64,000 nucleotides of DNA from the NCBI GenBank assembly GCA_026770025.1, contig JAMXDE010000027.1, forward strand, positions 744,001-808,000, in the 5' to 3' direction. Below are positions 45,674 to 57,000 of the stretch, one piece after another. The position numbers and the translations under genes were made by a program. The DNA comes from Craspedostauros australis. Taxonomy: Eukaryota; Bacillariophyta; Bacillariophyceae; Mastogloiales; Achnanthaceae. The notes under the pieces are model-generated. The model was not told the DNA's origin and ran no database searches. It worked only from the letters and a program-made list of their open reading frames with translations. Positions within the stretch are counted from its first letter, which is position 1. Every line of letters begins with the position of its first letter.

Positions 45674-47245
45674 ATGACGACAGAGAAGAAGAAGCAAGCG
45701 TCCATCTCCTCAGCGCCTGGAGGTGCCATGCAATCAGAAACCAAAAAGGCGAAGAAGAAGAAGCCCAAGCGATCCAAGTCGGACGGCGATGCGGCAGGCA
45801 TTGCGCAAGCACCAGGCGATGGGACGCCGACGACCAAGCCCAAGAAGAAGAAGAAGAAGAAGTCAGTCACCAACCTCAACGCGGACGGCACCCCGGCATC
45901 TCCAAACCACAATGGGGACTCTCCGGCGGCGCCCAAGAAGAAGAAGAAAAAGAAGAAGAGCGTGGTTGGTGAGTCCTCCGCAGCCAGCACCACCACCACC
46001 AACAACAACAACAACAACAACAGGAGACCGCCGCACATGGCAGGTCGCGGACCACCAGGGCGGGGTTTCGGGCCGCCGCAAGGACGCGGACGAGGACGAG
46101 GACCGATGCCACCAGGTGCGAGAGGCGGGCCACCACCGCGGGGGCATTCCAACACGAGGCCTCCTCCGCGGCGAGCACCGCCACCTGGCTATCCGGGTCG
46201 CGGAGTTCAAGCGCGATCTCAGCCAGGACCGCCGCTCCGAAACCACAGCAACGGGACCATCTCGACCGCCAGATCTGCTGCTTCCTCGGTGCAGCGTTCC
46301 AGCCGCCAGCGCCCCGCAGCACCGCAACATCCGGACCAGTCGCCTTCGGGCAGCCGCGTCAGCAAGAAGACGTCCATGCAGAAGACGCTAGACAACACAT
46401 CCAGCCACAGCAGCGCCGTCCAGCCCAACGGCCAGCCCAAGGAAAGCGAGCAAACCACGGACGACGAGTCGTGGAATCCGCCCAGCAACCTCCTCATCCT
46501 GCTCTGGGTGGTGGTCGGCGCGGAGCTCCTCATGGATCTCATCACCACCATCATCTCCTTCAAGTACTTCGTCGAGACCGGCTCGTGCTGCGGAGAGCCC
46601 ATCGGAAAGGCCAATCTCCCCATCGGCCTCACCGTCCCCTTCTTCCTCATCGTCTTGGTCGAGATCGTCCTGCTGGCCTACTCCATCCGCCTCAGCCTCT
46701 ACATCCGAAAGCGAGGCACGCAGCTCAGCCGGGGCGGATTCATGCAGGATCCCGCCAACCCGGACGACAAGTTCCTGGTCCTGCCAGACATGCACAGCCA
46801 GAGCGGCTCCAAGTGGATGAGCTTCATCAACGTCCTCGTCCTGCTCAATCCATTCTTCGGTTCCGTCATCGCCTGGATGCTGCTGTACCAATCCAGCGAG
46901 CAGGAGTCCTTCACGGTCTTGGGCCTCGAAGCGGCCTCCCTCCTCCTGCACTGGTTCTCAGTCTACCTCGAAGGCCGCCGCCTGTCCTGGTGCTCCAAGG
47001 CCATGCACGCCGTCCCCATCATCCCCTTCTTCGTCACGGTCATCTGCATCCTCGTCTACCTGCAGGAGGGCGGCGTCTGCTACCTCGCCGAGGACTCCGT
47101 CTTCTGGTACGAAGGCTGCCAGCTGTGTGCCGATGGCACGCTGCCCGTGCGCGAGAGCGGCGTCTACGTCTGCGCCGACGAAAGTTCGGCAACGCAACAG
47201 ACCTACTGCGGACTCGACAAGCAGTTCTGCTTTTATCCGTATTAG
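45674..47245 (+). CDS. five-TM membrane protein with Lys-rich and Arg/Gly-rich N-terminus
   Basis: This single-exon gene encodes 523 residues; the start context is ACCATGA. Residues 1-110 hold several Lys runs (KKAKKKKPK, KKKKKKKS) and an Asn run. Residues about 120-180 are Arg/Gly/Pro-rich, like RNA-binding RGG segments. Then come five hydrophobic helices at about 273-295, 315-343, 381-405, 413-433 and 443-463. A Cys-rich tail (CQLCADGTL, YCGLDKQFCFYPY) ends the protein. I do not recognise the family. A long basic cytosolic tail on a multi-pass core suggests contact with acidic lipids or nucleic acid; that is inference. Confidence 0.8.
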   Translation: MTTEKKKQASISSAPGGAMQSETKKAKKKKPKRSKSDGDAAGIAQAPGDGTPTTKPKKKKKKKSVTNLNADGTPASPNHNGDSPAAPKKKKKKKKSVVGESSAASTTTTNNNNNNNRRPPHMAGRGPPGRGFGPPQGRGRGRGPMPPGARGGPPPRGHSNTRPPPRRAPPPGYPGRGVQARSQPGPPLRNHSNGTISTARSAASSVQRSSRQRPAAPQHPDQSPSGSRVSKKTSMQKTLDNTSSHSSAVQPNGQPKESEQTTDDESWNPPSNLLILLWVVVGAELLMDLITTIISFKYFVETGSCCGEPIGKANLPIGLTVPFFLIVLVEIVLLAYSIRLSLYIRKRGTQLSRGGFMQDPANPDDKFLVLPDMHSQSGSKWMSFINVLVLLNPFFGSVIAWMLLYQSSEQESFTVLGLEAASLLLHWFSVYLEGRRLSWCSKAMHAVPIIPFFVTVICILVYLQEGGVCYLAEDSVFWYEGCQLCADGTLPVRESGVYVCADESSATQQTYCGLDKQFCFYPY

Positions 47246-47593
47246 TGCGACGATTGGTGGGCAGTATTGACGATTGGATCGTCAACGCTGTATCCACGAT
47301 CGTCTTTTCTTTCTGTTCCATGCATGAAACAACAACAACACGCGCGTGTCAACACAAGTGGCAATCGCACAGTCTGCAGTTAAGCAGGGCTTGTGAGGTA
47401 CCACACAGGCACATGAATTCTGTATTGCATTTATACTCTACTCTCATTAGCTTGAGACGATCCACATTCTAATTCCTGTATTTGCACGAATGGTAGTATT
47501 CATAGAGAAGCGTAGCGCCGACGCAAACACTCCAGTTTCTGCAGCGTCAGATTACGCCTCGTATTGCTACACGGTTGCTCTTCCGCAACTCGC
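47246..47593. other. intergenic between convergent gene ends
   Basis: This holds the 3' UTRs of two converging genes. Nothing else was seen. Confidence 0.6.
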
Positions 47594-49105
47594 TTACACA
47601 ATCTCCGGTGCATCCCGTCCCAATCCCGTCTGCCGCCAGAACTTGTACCGATGCTGCTTCTCGTCGTGCGTGTGCCGCAGGATCTGAATGCTGACGCAAC
47701 CGGAACAGCAGAAGCCGGCGTACATGAAGTCATCGAGCCGCCCATCGCAGCATGCGCAGGTCGACGGCGGGATCTTGTACTTCTGACGGTAGTAGTACCG
47801 CGTATGCGTGAAGAAGATCCAGATGTAGACGTACCAAATGTACGACACGTAGATCGGCAGCACGAGGAAGGAGAGCGATTGCAGCACAATATGTGTCACA
47901 GTCGAGAGGGCGCACGTGTACCTGTATTCGTTGGAGCGGGTCGATGGCAAGCCGAGGCAATTCAGTTTCAATCGTTGTGCGATCTGGCCGTAGACGATGG
48001 GAGTGCAGATAATGCCGAAGAGGCAGGCTGGTCGGAACAGGATCGATTTGCATTCGCAGAGGCGGTATCTCCAACGTTCCGTCGGAGCGTCATCGGTGTC
48101 ACTGGAGAGATTGCCTGCCATTTCCAGCGGTTGCATATTGGTAGGTGCCGATGGCGCCGCTGCGCCGATCCTGGACATGTTGTGTCTCTGGCAGGGCAGT
48201 TGGTCGGACTCGTTGGCGTCACCGTCGCTTGAGCTGTTGCCCGTGTGGCTGCAATGCTGGTGGTTGGGATTCAATGGGTTGTTTCCATAATCACAATCGC
48301 ACCCACCGCCGCATCCGTTGCCACGTCTATCACCGTATCTGCCGCCGTCGCCATTGCGGTTGCCATTGGCACCCATCATCATCGTTCTGTTCATGATCCC
48401 ACCGACATTGTCCTGTCTGCCTTGTGCGGTCGCTGCGCTGCCCTGCATATCCTTCTCTCCTGTTTCATCGACCGCAGCAATCCCAACGTCGCGCGGCTCA
48501 TCCTCATCATACCGGTTGGTTGCGTGACACTGCCTTGTCGACGCGGACGGATAAGGCACCTGGAACTGTTCACCTTCCACAACGCCCCTGTCTGGGACAG
48601 TGACGACAAAGTCAATGTCATCCACCTGCGCTGGGAACGTGTATCTGCCTGGCAATGATTGCGGGGCTATCACCGTCACCATCTTCACCGCCGTTGCCGC
48701 AGCAGCACCTACAGCAGAAAGCGACGATTGGTGCGATGGCTCGTGCGATTGGCAATGCTGGCCATCCACATCGTTGCTTCCATCGTCGTGAATGGCGTAC
48801 GCTTCACTCGCGTGGATCGTTATGGGATCTGCCTCGGGGATGGCGACAGCAGTGGCCGTCACGATGTCTCCAACTATATCCGCCTCCACGTGAGCTTCTG
48901 CTGGGGCATGCCTCTCTGTTGCAGCCTGCAGTTGTGCCTCTACATCCGCATCTACCTCCGTCTCAGTGTCAGTCTCAGTCTCCACGGCCATCCCCAAGTC
49001 CAACCTTGCTTGCAATGGTGGTTCCACAGGGATGGGCAGTGCCGTCTCCATCGTCATCTCATTCTCCCCGTCGCCATCTTCGCCATTCTCGTTCTTCCTC
49101 GTCAT
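47594..49105 (-). CDS. PLAC8-type Cys-rich membrane protein
   Basis: This single-exon gene encodes 503 residues with the ATG at 49103-49105. The N-terminal half is acidic and low complexity. A short element (SLPGRYTFPAQVDDIDFVVT then VPYPS, about residues 150-195) has the look of a repeated β-type motif seen in stramenopile proteins. A Gly/Asn/Cys-rich linker follows. Residues about 345-490 match the PLAC8 pattern: Cys-rich start (RLCECKSILFRPACLFG), a hydrophobic pair (LQSLSFLVLPIYVSYIWYVY), then CACCDGRLDDFMYAGFCCSG and ILRHTHDEK. PLAC8 proteins are small membrane proteins linked to metal handling or organ size; no substrate can be named here. The long N-terminal extension is unusual. Confidence 0.8.
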   Translation of the reverse strand: MTRKNENGEDGDGENEMTMETALPIPVEPPLQARLDLGMAVETETDTETEVDADVEAQLQAATERHAPAEAHVEADIVGDIVTATAVAIPEADPITIHASEAYAIHDDGSNDVDGQHCQSHEPSHQSSLSAVGAAAATAVKMVTVIAPQSLPGRYTFPAQVDDIDFVVTVPDRGVVEGEQFQVPYPSASTRQCHATNRYDEDEPRDVGIAAVDETGEKDMQGSAATAQGRQDNVGGIMNRTMMMGANGNRNGDGGRYGDRRGNGCGGGCDCDYGNNPLNPNHQHCSHTGNSSSDGDANESDQLPCQRHNMSRIGAAAPSAPTNMQPLEMAGNLSSDTDDAPTERWRYRLCECKSILFRPACLFGIICTPIVYGQIAQRLKLNCLGLPSTRSNEYRYTCALSTVTHIVLQSLSFLVLPIYVSYIWYVYIWIFFTHTRYYYRQKYKIPPSTCACCDGRLDDFMYAGFCCSGCVSIQILRHTHDEKQHRYKFWRQTGLGRDAPEIV

Positions 49106-49819
49106 GTTCCAAATGCATCAGAGGGCTTCAAAGGGCATTGAAGGTATTGAAGGGTAGTCAAGGGTAGTCAAGGCATCCAAGGCATCTGATGGTCTCGTGT
49201 CCCACAAAATCAAGCAATGACGAGCCCCAAACAAGGAGGGGACTATGGTGGTGTTGTGTGATCAGCATAGTCACGCACCAAATGCGGGTGATCTGCGATC
49301 TACTCCGAACAACACCGTGGATCCTTCCCCAGCGAAAGGTGAAACCGTTTGAGGAAACCCGCGCGCCCCTGTTTGTCGTCTTCGCAAGTGTTCGAGTTTC
49401 GGAAAGCACGGACTCCTGTGATGTTCGATCCGACCTTGGCACGACAACAACAACAACACCAACGACAGACGTCATGACGGTGTCGTTCCCGAAGAACATC
49501 TGAAGGCGTTCGCTTTGTGAGTGAAGTGTTCGAATGGAGAATGTCCGTTTAACCAAGGGTACGTCATCGAACAATACTGAATTTATTACCAATTTACCGC
49601 AAGCACCCACATAGCATCAAACAAAAGGAGCATAAATAGTCCCTCACAATTCCAAACATCACCATCGACATCAACACCGTTCTTGTGGTTCGGACCACGC
49701 AAATCAACATGCGTGATAATACTCTTCTTCATCGTGCACTGTGTGTACGTCTACTACTACTAGTATAATATTCTATAATAGTTATCTGCACAATCCCTTC
49801 CAGCATTCCAAATACCTCT
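49106..49819. other. intergenic, 5' of the PLAC8 gene
   Basis: Short imperfect repeats of AAGGGTAGTC and AAGGCATC occur at about 49135-49185. No gene was seen. A TATA-like cluster near 49765-49790 may belong to the 3' flank of LRR 2. Confidence 0.5.
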
Positions 49820-52798
49820 TCAAAAGGTTGGAAATTCGGTTCGAGTTTCGCAGACGTTGGCTGATGCGTTCCAACTGCACGATTGCATGCATAGCTCCTC
49901 GTCGGTGTATTTCGTCATGTTGATCTGAGTGCCCGACGTCGATAGAGCTGTCACGTTCGGATCATTGCAATCGGCGCAGGTCGGCACGAACCTGTTCCTG
50001 CCACAGTACGTGCACTCGCCGTGGTAACAGGTCCTCCTTTTGCTGCGTCTCGCGAAGAGAACGGTGCCGAAATCAGAGCCAGGGCCCGGCGACGAGTCGG
50101 CGCACATAGAACAGCAGGAGCAAACCACCGGCGGCAAGGGATCTGGCTGCGTCATGTCAGCACATTCTGTGCGGAAGAAACTCGGTACGGTCAGCGCGTT
50201 GACGCAGAAGATAGGGTCGAGGTTGCCCGTGATGTATGTGGCCATCATGTCCACAATCTCCAACTGGATCAGATTCGTGTACTGTGTTGGGATCGTCCCG
50301 TTGATGTTGGTGTTCTGCAGACGAAGCTCTTCGAGACGTAGCGCTCTTCCAAGCTCGGATGGCATCGTTCCCGAGATGGACGTATGGTCAAAATCCAAAA
50401 TGAAGAGGTTCTCCAGCATCCCGATCTCTGTTGGGATGGGTCCGTCGAATCCGTTCAGGTACAAATACAGATATTCCAAATTGGCCAGGTTCCCAATCTC
50501 GGAGGGTAGTGTTCCTTTCATCTTTGCCTCAACGACATCGAATGTTTCCAGCTTGGTCATGTTCCCGACCTCCGTCGGAATCATCCCGCTCACCTGCGTT
50601 TTGTACGTCTCCCACAGTGTCAATTCGTGGAGATGAGCGATCTCGGTGGGAATTGGTCCATGCAGGTCTGTTTCTTGCAGGGAGAACTCCACCAAGTTCG
50701 TCAATCGCCCAATGTGGGTCGAGATCGTTCCGCGCAACCACAGGTTGTCGTATAGATCCAGCACTCTTAGATTGGTCAGCAAGTACAATTCGTCAGGGAT
50801 GCAATCTTCATCGTCGCATTGCAAACTGTTTCCGTTCAGCACAAGATTGGTGACGAGTCCATCATCATCGCAGACGACCCCGCCGTCGCTGGTCCTCCAA
50901 TCGCAATGAGTGAGAGACGGAACTAAGAAATTGTACCACAGTTGCCAACCGGTCGGCCCGCCCGTACTGTAGAACAGCACGATCAGCGCATACTCTTCCA
51001 GCAGGCGCACCATGCCGTAGTCGGTTTGCATCGGCGGCTGTTGTTCGTCGAGTCGTCGCTGCGCAACATTGGCCAAGCCCCGGTGCTGCGACAACCAATC
51101 GATGGCTCGATATTGCGGCGTCGTCGGATCGTCGAATATCGAGCGATTGTGCAAACCCAACGCTGCCTCCAAGCTTGGAAAGATGAGGTCAACGACGGAA
51201 TTGAACAGGGTGGTTGGTGCAACGGAGATGGACGGGGTGTTGGAGGGTTGGTTGGATGGTGCCACGGAAGGTACGCGAGACGGAGCATTCGATGGTGACA
51301 CCGATGGCATTGCGGACATGGACGGCGTTGATGACGGCAGAATGGAACGAGACGGCGCCATCGATGGGACTGCCGAAATGGAAGGCGCCGCGCTCTTCAT
51401 CACTGTCGGCGGGGTCGTTTGGATTGAGACGCCGCCGCTGCCTGATTTGATTGTTGTGAGGGCTACCGCGGTTGCGATGGCGGCGACAATCAGAATAATG
51501 ACGACGAGAAAGATCCAACGTCGTCGGCGGCGTCGCAGCTGAGTTGTGTTGACGCCATCCACAATGACTTCGCCTTGGACGGCTTCAACATCATGAGATT
51601 GATACATTGCCTGCCGCGCCGTCCGTTCTCGCAGCTCTTTCTCCATGCGTCGTTCGTATGCCTGACGAACCCGCTCCTGGACAACGACGTCGCGCTCTTC
51701 TGCAGATTGGGCCAGCACGGCGACGAGCGGCGTTTGGGACAGCCTTCCCGTACTGACGCTGTTGGAGGTGCTTTCCTGCGGATTGCCCGTGGATTGCGAC
51801 CCAGCGGAACTATGTTGGATTTGATCAAGATCTTGCGACGTGCTGTTATTGACGCGATGATCTGACATGTGGTCAGCTGTGCCAGTGCCAGTGGCGGTAT
51901 CGCTGTCGATATTGATGCTTGTGGCAGACATGGATGGATTGGTTTGATTCAATGCCACAACACTGATCTGTTCGTCTGTACTTTGCTCAGGTGGTTGCAC
52001 GAGACGTGCTGCATTTCGGCTGGTGTGCCGTTTGGATGGAAGTGCGTCGTCATGCTTCGTGAAGGCCGATGGCTGAATGACGCTGGCGGTCGGTTTCGAA
52101 TTGGCAGTCATGGCTTTGAGATCCCTCATGATCTCAGTGGACGTGCTTGGATGCAGCTTGGTGAGGTCCGGAACGAGCGAAGTTTGATCAACTTTACGAG
52201 GCTCGTCATCGACGTGCAGAAGGTCCTCGTCGTCTTCTTTGCCTGGCGTAGCATCGCCGTTGCTGCCTGCGGAATCACGCAACACAGCGCCATCGAGATA
52301 GATGCTATCGGCCTCCTCCATCTTGGCCATGCGACGTTGCTGCCGATGCTGCGATTCGATTGCTGAATTGCCCGCCTGCACGATGCGGTCCGTGATGGAA
52401 GATGCCTCGGCAGAACTGTTGTGGTGCTGTTTCTGGCGTCGCGCGGTGGATCGGAATGGTTGACTGTCGGCGGCCGTTGCCTGCGAGACACGGGATTGCG
52501 CATTTGCAGCGTCCTGCTTGGCTTCCTTGTTGGTACGTCTTGCGGTGGCAGCACGTATGGGGATGGCGCCTGGCTGCGTCGTGGGACGATCCGCATCGCT
52601 GGCAGTCCCCGCGATAGCTGATGCATCGGGAAGCATTGCAGGCCGACGAGAATGCTCGTGGACGTCATCGCGGACGTTGCCCGTTCGTTGCTGGCGACCG
52701 ACTCTTGTGGTGGTACGAGTTGTTTCCTGGATATTGGTGGAGCGTCCACCCACCTCACCACCTTTGGCGGCCGATTCTTGCTGATCCGCTTTGCCCAT
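49820..52798 (-). CDS. type II membrane leucine-rich-repeat protein (LRR 2)
   Basis: This intronless gene encodes 992 residues with the ATG at 52796-52798. The long N-terminal part (1-420) is polar and Ser/Gln/Thr-rich. A run of Arg (RRRRRRW) sits just before one transmembrane helix at about 427-449, which orients the N-terminus inside. A Pro/Ser stalk of P-S-x-x repeats follows, then a Trp-containing cap (HCDWRTSDGGVVC) and about eight LRRs of the xxIPxExGxLxxL type. The tail is Cys-rich (VVCSCCSMC, CTYCGRNRFVPTCADC) and longer than in LRR 1. Layout matches LRR 1 and LRR 3, but here the LRR region has no introns. A surface recognition role is inference. Confidence 0.88.
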   Translation of the reverse strand: MGKADQQESAAKGGEVGGRSTNIQETTRTTTRVGRQQRTGNVRDDVHEHSRRPAMLPDASAIAGTASDADRPTTQPGAIPIRAATARRTNKEAKQDAANAQSRVSQATAADSQPFRSTARRQKQHHNSSAEASSITDRIVQAGNSAIESQHRQQRRMAKMEEADSIYLDGAVLRDSAGSNGDATPGKEDDEDLLHVDDEPRKVDQTSLVPDLTKLHPSTSTEIMRDLKAMTANSKPTASVIQPSAFTKHDDALPSKRHTSRNAARLVQPPEQSTDEQISVVALNQTNPSMSATSINIDSDTATGTGTADHMSDHRVNNSTSQDLDQIQHSSAGSQSTGNPQESTSNSVSTGRLSQTPLVAVLAQSAEERDVVVQERVRQAYERRMEKELRERTARQAMYQSHDVEAVQGEVIVDGVNTTQLRRRRRRWIFLVVIILIVAAIATAVALTTIKSGSGGVSIQTTPPTVMKSAAPSISAVPSMAPSRSILPSSTPSMSAMPSVSPSNAPSRVPSVAPSNQPSNTPSISVAPTTLFNSVVDLIFPSLEAALGLHNRSIFDDPTTPQYRAIDWLSQHRGLANVAQRRLDEQQPPMQTDYGMVRLLEEYALIVLFYSTGGPTGWQLWYNFLVPSLTHCDWRTSDGGVVCDDDGLVTNLVLNGNSLQCDDEDCIPDELYLLTNLRVLDLYDNLWLRGTISTHIGRLTNLVEFSLQETDLHGPIPTEIAHLHELTLWETYKTQVSGMIPTEVGNMTKLETFDVVEAKMKGTLPSEIGNLANLEYLYLYLNGFDGPIPTEIGMLENLFILDFDHTSISGTMPSELGRALRLEELRLQNTNINGTIPTQYTNLIQLEIVDMMATYITGNLDPIFCVNALTVPSFFRTECADMTQPDPLPPVVCSCCSMCADSSPGPGSDFGTVLFARRSKRRTCYHGECTYCGRNRFVPTCADCNDPNVTALSTSGTQINMTKYTDEELCMQSCSWNASANVCETRTEFPTF

Positions 52799-54057
52799 GG
52801 TTGCTCCTCATACCACGTTCCATCCGATGGTATAAAACAATAATGTTATAGTATTATACACAGCGGTCTGCAAAGAGCGGATTTGTGGACGAGATGCTGC
52901 TGTGATGGTTGTTGCCGTGCCAAGGAAGCTTCTCTTTCTCATGGCGCGCACTGACATGATCGTCCACAACATTCACACCAACAATCAACATCACCCGTTG
53001 ATGGATCATGATCTCTCCCCACATCGCAACGATCCTGTTTGTTCTCAAGGCACCGGTTGCCGATGTGTGTTTCAGGTGAACGCTGACGTTTCTTGTGGTT
53101 CGGGGTGAATGTCCTTGCCGTCGGAGCGAACAAAATCATGTTCGGGGCGAACGCGAACAATATTATTCATGACTCAATCATCATGGAACATTCGAATGAA
53201 TCCCAGTATTCATGACTCGAACATCATGAATGGATCGAATGAATCTCAGTATTCATGACTGAGCTGGGCCGACTCCACAAAAACGGCTTGGCGCGACGAA
53301 CGGAGAATTGGGCACGATCCACAAAATTGTGGAGGCCAAAAAGAACTCGGAAGGCACATGGCACAATAGTATCATGATGTCCGGATTTTTGTGCGGATGC
53401 GCCATTTTCGCGAAGGCGAGCGACTGTTTTTGGGTTTGTGGCGGCGACGCAGGTAGGGGGAGGTGTTTGCCTTTCTGTTGTTCTGTCGTTCCGTTGTTCT
53501 CGGATGCCTCTTTGTTGTTGTGGATGTCTGCACTCGACGAAGAAAGAGACCATGGTCGAGTCTTTGCCACAGAGAGGCATCAACCACACGGAGGCGCACC
53601 AGAACACCATAGTCACACAACACATCGCAACACATCACAACACAGAAGGATTGGTTGAGCGACAGCAAGCACATCGCAAGTCCATTGGGAGCAGCGTGCA
53701 GGTGCCTCTCCGAGTGTCCTCTGAGTGTCCCCTGGGTATCACCAACCTCTCTCTCTCTCTCTCTCTGCGTGTGTGTCTGCGTGTTCTTGGGTGAAGCCGA
53801 GGTTCCATTCCCTCCGCAGTCCATCACTCTCCATCACTGTCCGCTACACCATTGCCCACAACTAACGACAACAGCCAACAGCCAACAGCCAACAGCCAAC
53901 CCACTAACAGGCTAGCTGGCAAGTTGAGGTGCAACATCCCTCCACCCTCCACTAATACACACCACAGCTACCACAACCAGCAAGCTAGCAATACGAGTAT
54001 AACAGCAACAGCAACGTTAACGGCAACAGCAACACTGGCACCAACACGAACAGCAAG
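52799..54057. promoter_or_regulatory. shared divergent region between LRR 2 and LRR 3
   Basis: These 1,259 bp separate the start codons of two divergently transcribed LRR genes. The region contains two units of a 43-bp tandem repeat (53166-53260, TTCATGACT at each boundary), a (CT)n run at 53746-53766 and four CAACAGC units at 53869-53896. The CT run lies close upstream of LRR 3. No other gene was seen. Confidence 0.5.
53166..53260. repeat. 43-bp tandem repeat
   Basis: TTCATGACT recurs at 53166, 53209 and 53252, with similar spacer sequence including GAATGAATC. Confidence 0.8.
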
Positions 54058-57000
54058 ATGAGAAGAGGGCTGTCAAAGGCTGCGTCGGTGAGCAACACGC
54101 GCAGCGCGTTCGCCTCGCGACGATCGCTGTACGAGAATCCGTCTCCGTCGCAGAACCTGTCTCCCAACCCCTCTGCGTCCATCGACGACGACGAGGAGCT
54201 GCAGCAGCTCCTGCAGGACATCCGCCGCATCGGCATCGAAGGCGACGCGCGCGTCACGTTCCGCGAGCTGTACTCCGATGCCGCCGTCGAGAAGTTCTAC
54301 GAGGCCCTGGTGGGCATCCTGCTCAAGGCCAAGAAGCGCGGACTCATCGCCTTCTCGGGACAGATGCTGCTGCGCGGACCGCACGACAATGTCATCATCT
54401 CCATCATGCCCACGGCCTTCGCCAGTCCCAACAGCGCCAAGAAGAAGAAGCTCGACATGGGCACCAACCGCGTCAGCGTGTCGAGTCGCGCCAGCGCCTT
54501 TGGTGGCAGCGGCCATGGTCGCAGATCCAGCCTGCGCCAGTTTGGACGCGGCGCGTCGACGTCGGCCATCAACACCACCATGCCGACGCCGCCGTGGTTG
54601 GATAAGGAAAACTCGAACCAAGGCGTGAGCAAGGCGGCAGCGGAAGCGGCGGAGACGATCCGCCAGCAGGAAGCTGCCAAGGCATCGCCCGATCCATCGC
54701 CGACTCCCGCGCCTCCCACGTCGCCGCCAGCCGAGTCGCCGGTTTCGGGTGTCGAGGAAAAAGGCGAATCGCCAGCGCCAGCAGCAGTACCAGCAGCAGT
54801 ACCGGCCGCGACACCGGCAGATGAAGAAGGCGATGTCGAGATTGATGACAACGAGGACGACGTTGAGATTGAAGAAGCTGACGACGTCGACATCGAATCC
54901 GAACCTGAAACAGAGCCAGAGTCGAAATCGGAGCCTGAGCCACCATCAACACCAACACCAGAACCAACTCCAAAAGCAGAAGCAGAAAATGCAACACCCG
55001 CTGAGAAGAGAACATCGTCCGGCAGCGAAAGCGCCGCCATCACGTCCGTCATCAACGAAAGCGTCCTCAGCTTGACGAGCGATGCTGTCTACTCCGAAGA
55101 CTTGCCACCCGACGATCCAAGTCAAGGCGAAATGAAACTCAATGACATTGACCCGCCCTCGACGCCGGAAAACAACATCCCGGACGACGAGGAAGAAGTG
55201 CCGCATGATGAGGAACCGCGCGGCAAGTTCTTTTACAAGAGTCCCAAACGCGATCGGGAGCTAGGGGGCAGGGCGGGGTTCTTGGCCGCCATTCCTGCCT
55301 TGAAGAAGAAGCACAGCAGCGATGAGGAAGATATCATGGATGAGGATGCGGAAAAGTCGAGGCAGGCGGCGGCCGCCGATGCGAATGCGCCCGAGATTGA
55401 GTCCAGCGCGCATGACAAGAAAGTGCCTGCGGATACGCCTGCTCCTGATACAGACACGCCTGCTCCTGCCAACATCCCCAACGACAGCACGCACGAACCA
55501 CCCCTCGAACGATCCGAGAGCGGAGAATCGTTGGAGCAAGATGAGATCTTCTCCAAACCACCATCCAACAGCGACGTCTCCTTCATGTCGCCAAACAGCT
55601 CGCAAGGCAAGCTCGGCATGAGCCTGCGCATGCGACTCAAGGAGTACGGCGCCTTGCGCAAATCCATCGCCAAAAAGGAGAGCAACAGCAGCAACCTGGA
55701 TGGTCGCAGCCCGCGCAAGGCGGATGGATCCGTGCATTCCGCTGTGCCTGCGCAGCTCGCGTCCACTCTCTCCGTCGATCTGCCCGACGACGATGGCGAC
55801 GAAGATGTCAAGGCGCCATCGCCCTCGGCGGAAAGCGGTGCCACTGACACGACTCCGAAGAATGACAACACGCAAGCCAGCGTCCAAGCCGCAGATGAAG
55901 AGGCAGCAACATCTATTCCACCCAACAGCACATCGTCATCGAAGGTGGAACCCGCCGCGCCAGTCCCCACCGACGAAGCAGATGACATGGATGACTCAAT
56001 GCACGACGACGATGCTGCGCTGGATTCCAAACGTGGTGAGGAGGATGCTGATATCCATCCCAAACTCGTTGCCAATCCATCCGACGAAGCCGAATTGGAA
56101 ACCGACGAGCCCCTCTCCACTGCACCAGTCGATGATGATGATGAAGAAGAGATCTTGGACGATATCGCCGAAGAATCCCTGACCTCCAATGATCGCGGAA
56201 TGGTCCCGAAGGCATCGCCAAGTCCGGCTGCTTCTGATGCCAACAATGATCAAGTATCGGAGGACTCCTTTGTGGAGTTAGCCGACGAAGACATCGGTTC
56301 CGAAACGGACAGGCAGGAACGACGCCCGGGGGGAGGGGTCGAAAGCACCACCACCTTCGATGAAATCATCAGTTATGACGAAGTGGAGGAGGAGCTGGTG
56401 GAAAGCGCCGATGAGGTTCCAGTCACGACCACCGACGACGAGGAGATTATCGAAGTGACATTGCATGAGCACGAGGTTAATTCTGCCGTGGAAAGCCAAG
56501 ATCGATTCGAACCCAGCGTGGAAGAGGTCGTCTACGATAGTCTTCTCGAAGATGAAAGCAATCCAGTCGAAACGGAAGTGATTGACGACGACGGCGACGA
56601 TAACGAAGAGGATGAGGAGGTCACTCTGATCGAAGATGATGAGCCACAAGAGGAGGAAGGAGAGGATGAAGAACTTCTGGAAGAGGAAGATCTAGAAAAC
56701 GAAGAAGAGTTCCAAGAAGAGGAAATTGAAACCACCGTGGTGACGGAGAGCGAGCGCAACAAGGCAAGTGAGCGAGGAGACCGTGGAGTTGGTACGATCT
56801 TGCCGGTTGCTGCTGCAGCCACGGAACAGAGCAGCAGGGAAGTCGCAGAGAATCCCGACAAAGACAACGAACAATTTAATGACACATTCGAGGACCTTCG
56901 CCAAGATGGGCGACAACAAACACTCAGAACTCTTGTCGTCGAAACTGTGAAGGAAGACAAGAAGGACGGCAAGAAGGATGATTCGGAACGCAGCATCCCA

